Origin: Kipferlia bialata
Lineage: Eukaryota; Fornicata
Assembly: GCA_003568945.1 (NCBI GenBank)
Contig: BDIP01000008.1
Span: 1,231-51,157 of the forward strand
Length of the DNA: 49,927 nucleotides
Direction of reading: 5' to 3'
Positions 38,501-47,866 of this stretch are shown here, piece after piece; the stretch's first letter is position 1, and every line of letters starts with the position of its first letter. A program made the translations under genes and the position numbers. Below the pieces are notes generated by a model. That model worked only from the letters and a program-made list of their open reading frames with translations, made no database searches and was not told the DNA's origin.

Positions 38501-41500
38501 CAGACATCTCTCCGTTGCCAGAGTCCACCCCTGCGGCAAAGTTGATGTTGTACGGCCGATTGGGGACATTGGGAGACACCAGCACTGCCTCACGCTTGAC
38601 AGCCCCACCTCTGGGTCTGGTCTGCCGTGTCTGTGTGGGCTCGACCTTCCGTGCGGCGCCTCTGGCATACGACGCACTGGGGGGGCGGACTCTCTTCTTC
38701 TTCTTCTCCGACCCACCTGCTCGGCCTATTGCACTCATGAAGTGGCTCAGTCTCTGGTTCCTGCATCGTCAGTAACAGCACAAATGAGCACAGACATATA
38801 GTCGCCCCATGATTCACCATAAATTACATACCTGTCCTTCAAAGTGGGCTTAAGAGAGTCTGTACGGACTGCTGAGCTCTCTGCCGAGAACTGATTGACC
38901 AACAGATGCTCCCTGATGTCAGAAGAAGGCTAGGGTGACTGATATGTACCGACACACCTTGCTGTGTAGTCTGCCCTAACATTCAGAAGGGCTCTGTACA
39001 CCAGGACAATGTCATTCTCATGGGCTGTAAAGTTGTTGAGAAGTCTGACAACCTGAATATGAGACAACGGAAATGGCACAACATATCTCATAGAAAGGCA
39101 CACCAAAAGGGTCCCACCTCACTTAGACGCTTGACCCAGGTGTGAACGTGCAGAGTTCTGCTGCCTGCATCGTCCTCGGGAGAACCCTTGTCCCCGCTCT
39201 TGCTGATGTCAGATGCTATATACACAAAATGTACTCAATACAACTCCCTCGGTAGTAACCCATACCTTCCGCTATGCTGTTGTCCCCTGATGAGCTCGAA
39301 CAGACGACGCCTGACAATTAGAGTCGATATCTAAAGAATACAGACACTGGCGATACCTGCTTTGCATGGCGTCTCCCATCAGCAGAGCTGTGGCCTGCTT
39401 ATCGAGGATGAAGGGGGGCTGCAGGGTCAGCGGCTGCTCTGCAGTGGATGAGAAGCTCTCCACGTTGCCGTCTCTGTTGTTGCGTGTCTCCTGCTGGCCC
39501 AACAGAATGTCCCCAGGCCGTGTCTTCCTCTTCCTCTTGTGCTTGTTCGACATCCAGGTAGGGAACATGGAGAAGGAACGTGTGAGGGTGGCGCTGCGCA
39601 ACTGCCAGTTCTGGACATTAGGAATTACGGATATAACACTTGTACCTGCCCGTAGGTTACATCACAAGACGTCTAGCACTCTACCTGGATAAGGCTCCTG
39701 ATCTCGGCACTCACAGCTCTCTCTGACGTCACACTCCGGCACAGGTCCTGGATGATGCCGACGTTGTCCTTTGTGCATAGCCTGGCAACTGCCCCTAGTA
39801 TTAGTAACACATAGAGGAAGGTAGAGTAAACATATCCAAAGAGTCAGCGGTGAAGCACATACCGACGACAAGGCTGTTGATAGTGGGCAAAGGCGGGTTG
39901 GCGGCACACCTGTTGCTCAGCACCAGCCAATGCGCAGAGGAGAGCTGAGCCTACCAATAAGTCGCAAGTGATACAAACCATACAGACACTCAAATAGTAC
40001 TACAACGAATAGCCCTGGCCTCACCTTAATAATGGCGTTGAATGGTACAAACACCAGGTCCAGGTGCTGATTGGCAAGGTGGAGCACATCTCTCATAATG
40101 TGCCGGAACTGCAGAGTATTGGACATCATAATCTCCAGAGGATGGCGACCGTTTCCCTCGCCCTGTCTTGTCGGGGTAACCAGCTTCCGAAGGTCTTGGA
40201 GCTCGGTCTGACGTGAGAGGTCCCGGTAGATACCTAGTACCAAAAGAATAGCAAATCGGACACAGCACCGGACGTTACAATTGTGATTTACCTTGAGTCT
40301 GCATAACAGCTCTGGAGCACTGTCTCTGTCGAAGGTAGTCCAGTGTTGCCTGTACAGACGGTTGAGGGAGCCAACCACCTCCTTGTATGCTGCAAAGAGC
40401 ATCTTCATCTGGAGTGTCAGGGCTCACAATTCAGTATTGGGTCGGGAATATCATAGATAAAGACTGTGGACTGAAGTATAAACTCTATCGGTCTTGAGTG
40501 CACCATTTCAAATACCGAAAGTCAGCGTGACATGATTACCTGCAGTAGAGAGGCAATGACCCTGTCAAGGTCAGGGAACTGGGACTGCTGCAGATTGAAC
40601 ACAACCTGTGCCTCCTGGATTCTGTTGGCCTTCTCTCTCTTTGCCCTGGCCTGGCTGAGGAACCCCTCTGCGACCGTCTCAGCCCTCTGCACAGCACACA
40701 GCACATGGTCGTAGTAGGCCAGGCCGCCAGAGGCAGACACAGAGCCACACCCCAGTGGCACCTCGGCACTGTCGGCCTCCGGTTGGGGGGACTCCTCACC
40801 TCCTTCTCCCTCCCCCTGCGCCTCTTCTAACTCCCCATCCTCGCACAGCAGAGTGGTGTGGGGGAAGATGGCCTCGACTGGGGGCAAGGCCAGGGAGTCG
40901 AGATCGACCTCACCTGCTTGGGACATTGCATGCCCCTCTGTATCAGCCCCCCCGACGTGCTGGGAGTAGGTGCTTGCCGCATACACACGCAGTGGCCCGT
41001 TCTCGTCAACGTCATTGACAAACTGGATCACGTCCAGGTTGAGGACCCTGACCAAGTCCAGCAGCATGTGCCGCAGCTTGGGGTATTCACCCCTCAGCCT
41101 AACCTTGCGGGTCTCCAGAAACTGCGTCAGAGTGCGTATGGTGGTCTTGAGAGTGGTCACAAAGCTCAAATCTGTCGGGAACGACTCTAAGAGACTGTTG
41201 ACGCCAGATCCGAGAACAAGCGGAGTGCTAGGCTTGGAAACAGTGGCTGAACCTAGGGTGAGTGTTTGCTGTATTTAGGAGAGTCCGAGTGCGAGGAATA
41301 TACCTGTGTCTGATTGGCCTGGGCCGGCAGGATGAGAGTAGACATTCACCTCACGCACAGGCAAGGACTTAACTGCAGTGAGAGAAGACTAGAGTAATAG
41401 ATGACAAACTGAAAGGAATCTGCCCAACCTGCTGTCACAATATCCTCCTCAACGTCTACCAGGAACCGCAGCAGAGTGTCTGCCCTATTGGCCACCTGGA

Positions 41501-44500
41501 CCGACGCTGCTAGGCGCTGCACGGCTGTGAGGGTGGCGTCGCTGTCCACCATGTCCATATCCATGTCGATATCTGGGGCGTCAGTGAAGGCACCGGCAGT
41601 GTCGGAGAGGGGGGACCCAGCCTCGGTCATGGTCCTGTTGACCACAGAGACCGAGTTGATCATGCGGGCTATCATCAGCCGGATGGTGTCTGCAATGCGC
41701 TCCATCTTGACAGAGGCCCTGGCCTGTAGCACAGACAGCACCAGAGACACATCCACCGCCAGGGGTCCCACTCTGCTGAACGTCGGCAGGTGGCTCATCT
41801 CCTCACTAGCCTGCCTGGGGTGAGCTTTCGACAGTAATAAAATCACAAGTGCCGAATACCAGGACACTGCAGACGGATGTACCTATAGATATCCAGCTCC
41901 ACAAGATGGGACATCAGGTCGCTGTGCCTGGCCTCGAGGTCCAGTTCGTCCAGATTGGCTCCGGTCTGGCTGGACCCACTGAGCATGGCATCCGTCCTAG
42001 AATGAGAGCAGAGAGATGTATACAGCTACACACACAGTATGTCGCCCCCCCACCTGAGGCCCTCCCTCGCCCTGGCCTGTGTCTCCCCGTGGTCACTGGC
42101 AGCAGAGGCCATCAGGGCCCGGACCCTCTCGAGCGCATGCTCCAGCTCCTCTGTCGGCCTCTGGACAAGATAGAAACGCAGGGAGCAGAGCACTCTGAAG
42201 ACTCGGGACCGGAACTCCGCACTGACGCTCTGGTTCAGCACGTCCTGCCTGGAGGTTGGGACAACCACCCTGACACGGGACACAGTCTGGGCAGCAGCGT
42301 CCACTTCGGCCGTGGCTGAGAACCCAGATAGGCCGGACAGTCCAGGTAGGCTAGGGTGTACAATACCAGTCACGTCTGGCACCGCGTCGGTGTATGTCCA
42401 TCCGAAGTCACTGCCCTCCTCCAGACCGTGCCCCCTGACGCAGGGCAGCGTGACCCGTCCTGCTCTCTCGAACACATCTCGCAGAAGCACCTGGCCTATG
42501 GCCTGGACACAGTCGTCGGGGGTCGGCTCGTAGTGGATCACAATCCCGGGCCTGGCCTTGATTGTGAAGAGGGGTGGGTATGTCCCCTCCTGGGCTGCTA
42601 CCGTGTCGAACACGACCTTGGTCAGCCCTGAACTGTTGTGCGAAGCATGCACCATAACCTGAGGAGTGAGAGGACACTCCTAATAGAGACCACTGCCACT
42701 GCCTTACCTTCTGGAACAGAGTCAGCAGGGAGTTGTATGCAGTCAGAAGGGTCTGCTGGAACTGGTCACAGAGCTCTCTGGCCACCTCTCTCGTGGCAGC
42801 GCAGAGCAGCTCCGCACAGAGACAGGTGGTGAGGGGATCCTCCACCGAAAAGTCTCCGATGTTTTGCTGTGATGAGAAGTGGGTATCTTACACTGGCATA
42901 CACATTTCAAAAGCACATGTGTGTGAATACCAACCTGCTGTGGCGTGGTCTTCTCGCCCTTGTCGACTGGCCCTCCCAATGATGACTGCACTGTGGACAC
43001 ACCAGTGGCAGGGGTCTGGCTGGGCTCCTCGTCTCCCTCTCTCTCTCTCTCGGACTCAGAGGCAGACGGCTCGGACTCCTCCTCAGGCTCAGGCTCAGAG
43101 AGGTCATCAACCTGAACGTCAGCAAGTTGTGCACTCACCAATATACACAACAAAAGCATGAACACATATTAAGTCAGTCCCTCAGATCACTGGGTACCTT
43201 CTCACTAGCGATATCGATAATAATCTCGCGCTCGGAGGGATGAAGGAAGGTGAGGACACCGACGAAATCAAAGAACGACTCAGCCTTGACCAGTTCCACT
43301 ATCTGCACCAAGGCACTGGTGCAGGCCTGAGAGTGAGGGGCATGGACAGGTACAATGCGTAAACTGTGTATAGGGACACTGAATGTGGACTAACCTTGGC
43401 GGCAGTTTCTGTGAGAGCGTGGAGGTCATCTCCTATCTTTCTCAAGACCTGCAGGAAGTCCTCCAAGGAGCCTACAGACCGCAACTCACTCTCGGACTGA
43501 CAGTAAGATACACAAGAATGGAAAAGAGACGCCTACTGACACACAAACACACAACTAAGTGCACTAACACATGTAAATGAATCGATTGCATACCGCTGCT
43601 GTGCCGTGTTCGTAGTGGACATCGGTGGTGGATGCAGCCCCGGTGGCACTGTGCAACCAGGGGGACAGCTGCTCCACAAGGCGGGTCTGGGGTAAGACAA
43701 TCCACACACACATACATATATATATATCTACCGACCAAGGCAGCCATTGCCAGGGTCGTAAATCACCACAGCCCTCTCCCTCTGTACCTTACTGTCGATC
43801 TGGTCCAGGATACCCCAGTACTGTGCCTGCAGGATGTCTCTGATCTTGACAGAGGTGGACTCGAGGTCGTTCCATGCAGACTCAGCTGACGGTCAGACAC
43901 GCTGCACAGAGAGACAGTCAGTGTATCGATGGAGTGATGATACCTCTTCTGCTGGCACTGACCACCCCCAGACTGCTCCAGGTGATGGTGGACGTGAGAG
44001 GTCGCATCGCAGTCTCAGCCGCAATGACCATGGGTAGAACCAGGGGCAGAGCAGGGTATATGCTCTGGGTGGCAGATCGGGCATTGGTGCGCTCCCTGTT
44101 GTGAGACAACAGTAGCGAGGTGTATGTGTAGATGCATATGTTGAATGACCCGTGTCTGACCTGAGCAGGTGGGACAGCACGTCATGGGCCCTGGGGATCT
44201 TGTCCTTGCCGAGGAGAGCAGCGGCACGGAGGGAGGTCCCTGGGATAGCCAGGCCCAGCCTCTGGATCCCGGCAGCCTCCCTCCCTGGGGTCAGAATTGC
44301 ACAGAGAGACATAGAGACATAGAGACAAATAGTAATGCACAGGCTGGTGAATATGCTGATGATATATATATCAACACTCAGCATGGGTAATCCACCCCGC
44401 CCTACCTATTCGGAGCAGGTCTGTGGGGCAGTTGACGTAGTACTTTGTGTCCATCAACTCCTCTATGAGGCTACACACAGCCTCGCCCCCGTCCCTGGGG

Positions 44501-47500
44501 GTGATGCCCAGCACAGGGTCCCGGATGGCACTGGACGTGATTGAGGGGTTGCTGCTCACACGGCACCACTCCCTGGGGTCAAGGGCTGTACACACACCAC
44601 AATACAGGGATAAAGCGCAGGGATGTAATTGTGAATGTATGTATACTAACAGGTATGTACTCACTTGTAGATTGCGGCCTCGTATGAGACAATGTCGGTC
44701 ACCAGCTCATTGTACATGTTGATCATCTGGGACGCAGCCTCGGTCTTCAGGAACGGCTTGCACTCATCCCTCGACAGATGCGACAGGGGCTCTGACGCCT
44801 TGGTCAAAAGGAGCCGAATCCACTTGACCAGCGAGATAACCCTACGGTCAGAATAGTTACAATACTCAGGCAAACACGTTGGTGTGCACATCGAGGGCAA
44901 CACAACCCAAAGAGGGCACCAATAGAGAGAATCAACTGACGATGCAGAATAGGAATGACGACTTGTCCCGACACATATAAGGCAGATGAGCGACATATAT
45001 AGGGCCGACTAGCGTACTTGGGGGCTCCCCTGGCCAGGGGATGGTGGCCTGATCTGCTGGTTACAAACTGGTCCCGGATGCCCTTTAGGAGCTCTGTGGT
45101 CTTGATGACGACGCTGTCATAGCAGATCTGGACCACGGATGACAGTCTAGCGTCGGGTACATCCTGGTGGTGGGGGGAAGGGGATATACACACGATAACA
45201 ATGTCGGTAGTACTTGACACCAAACACCAAACACATTACGCACCTGCAGGCACTTGAGCACCCTGATCCCGTTGAGCAGGTTGGTCCTGACGGCAGCCAT
45301 GAACTCTGCCTGGATCGACTCCCCAAGGGCATTGCGCCCATCGGCAATGCTGTCCAGAACAATCTCAATCATCTGGTGTCAAGAACACAGGGGCAGTGCT
45401 AACAGAACCTATGACATAGTATATGGAAGAGTATATACTATGGTAGAAGTTATACTATAGACTAAGTGGCCTCACCTGGTCGAATTGGGCCTTGGGTACA
45501 GTCAAGACATCGCCACTGGTGATTGGGGTGATGGCCTGGGGTGGGATAATGCGAAGGGATTGCATAATGTTCGCCTCCTCCGATGGCGCATATCAATACA
45601 TATGTGCAAATACAATCACATGATACCTTGAGGGCTGTGGTGAATGGGTCGTCCTGCCCAAAGAGGTTGGTGTCCATGGGCGATATCACTCTGAACTGCC
45701 GGAGTGTCCTGATCACGGTGGCCAGCTGGGAGCACCGGTCGGCAACCTGGGATGGGTGGATGCATACATACATGAAAACCACTACATGCACCACGCATGC
45801 CGATTGTGTATGGCCATACCTCCAGGGGTGCCAGTATGGCGTCTGTGTCCAGACCGGACATGGTGGACACGGCTGACAGACGGGGGGTGCCCCCCCCTAT
45901 GCTGTCTGAGCTGGTGGACGACACAACCTTGGACCGCATCTGGGGTGGGGGGTGGCGTTGCTGATATACTGGTAGTAGGTAGTAGGCACAATGCAGCAGA
46001 TGGTCTCACCAGCTTGTACTGCTCTCTGAACATGTTACCCAGTGCCTCTGCCACATCCAGCCGGTGGATCAGACACCTAGGGGGTGGGGGGGGAGAGGGG
46101 GGGGGGGGCGGATGCCCAATATCTCTGCAGGATCTGTCAAGAACAAACAACAATAACGTCTGTCGCAACAAACCCATATGTTCTCCTACCTCACATACAC
46201 TTCGAGTGCCGGCATCATCTCTATCATCTCTATCTGTAACACATAGGCACTTACAACCAATCATCCCTCTCTACCATACCTGACATACACCTCGAGTGCC
46301 GGCATCATCTCTGTGCCCCCAGCCATGTCTGGGCTGTCCCCCTTGGTCCCGCCCTTGATAGACGCCTTGAGAGAGGGGTCAGAGGGGGGGTGTCCAGCCA
46401 TGGCATCACCCCTGACAGGTCAGAAACAAAGACACATGCCTATACGTATACCCACACTTGGTCCCTTACCCATATATTTATGTATATGTATGATGTGCTT
46501 GTCACATACCCATTTGATGTGCTTGTCACAGCAGCCACCGCAGTGAGGAGGGGTGCCATCGGGACGTTGATGACCACCGTTGTCTTGCCACGCTGCACGG
46601 CCTCCCTCTTGGTCTGATGGAAGTCCTAGAGTTAAAGGAGATACAATATATGCAGAGAGGGGGGTGCACACCGACCGACACCGACCCCACCTTGTTAGTC
46701 TCTATGTGGGTGACGTCTGTCGTGACCCCAGAGGACTCAATCACAGCCCGGGCAGCAGCAGAGATGTCAGCACCTGGTCGGGTGAGACAGAGACATATAC
46801 AGAGACATATACAGAGACATATACAGAGACAGAGACCTATGTGGATGGAGGATAGAGTAAGACACTACTAGTGGGACGATGTCGGATGTGTGTCTGGCCC
46901 GTACCTATTGTCTTTGCGATCTGCCTTGTCATTGCGGACAGGAGTGTGCCTGCACAGTCACTGACCGACACCGACATCATGAGGGCAGTCCTCAATGCAG
47001 TCATCATGGGCACCACATCCTGTATCAGCATCAGCATCAGTATCAGTGTCAGTATCAGTATCATCATGTGGGTCAGAGCACAGAGGACAGGGGATGGTGG
47101 GGGGGACATCCTGATCCGGTGTAAATATGATAGTTCCATTCCATGATGCACTCGCCATGATCCTCACCTGGTATATAGACTCACAGGTGCTGGGCTCTGT
47201 CTGCGCCATACTGAGAAGCTCCGTCCCTGGCGTCAGTAGAGAGTACAGAGACACCCATTTAAATACAAATACATGATACAATCATGGAGGCATGTACATA
47301 TGAACTCGGGTCTCGGTACATGACACCAGCAGCCAGGTACTATATCAACACTGTACGACAACACACACCCAGTGATAACTCATATCTGATACCCATATCT
47401 GCACACACACCCCCACCTGGCACCACCACCATCTCTGACACCGGGGTCTCGATGTGGATCAGATACTTCTCCAGCACCAACAGATACTTCAGAGTCTCCT

Positions 47501-47824
47501 GGGGTGAGGACCATGATATCTGCGTGCACATATAACCATGTGTCTCACTGTCAGTGCCACTGTACCTGGTTACTTGCTATGGCACTGCGCACCGACTGTT
47601 CGAGGGACTTGAAGCGTCTGGAGTCAGGAATATGGAGAGAGTAAGTGATTGGTGCATGTCTACTTATTCAGTTCCCATTTCACACATCCACCTAACCTTT
47701 CAGCCCTGCGCTGCATGTACTGCAGGTTGTTGTATCAGTATCAGTATCATGATATATGTATATATATGCCATCACCTGACTGCCCTGCTCTGCCTGTGGT
47801 TCTGGTTGTTGTATCAGTATCATG

Positions 47825-47866
<42 letters not shown>

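Noticed and set aside
40755-41278. Overlapping plus-strand open frames
   Set aside because: Antisense to a 714-base dynein-tail exon; rich in Pro, Arg and His as expected of a shadow frame.
46575-46640. RGKTT string in a minus-strand exon, which looks like the end of a P-loop
   Set aside because: It lies in the dynein tail after the FHQTKR block, lacks the preceding glycines and is not preceded by a hydrophobic strand, so it is not a nucleotide site.
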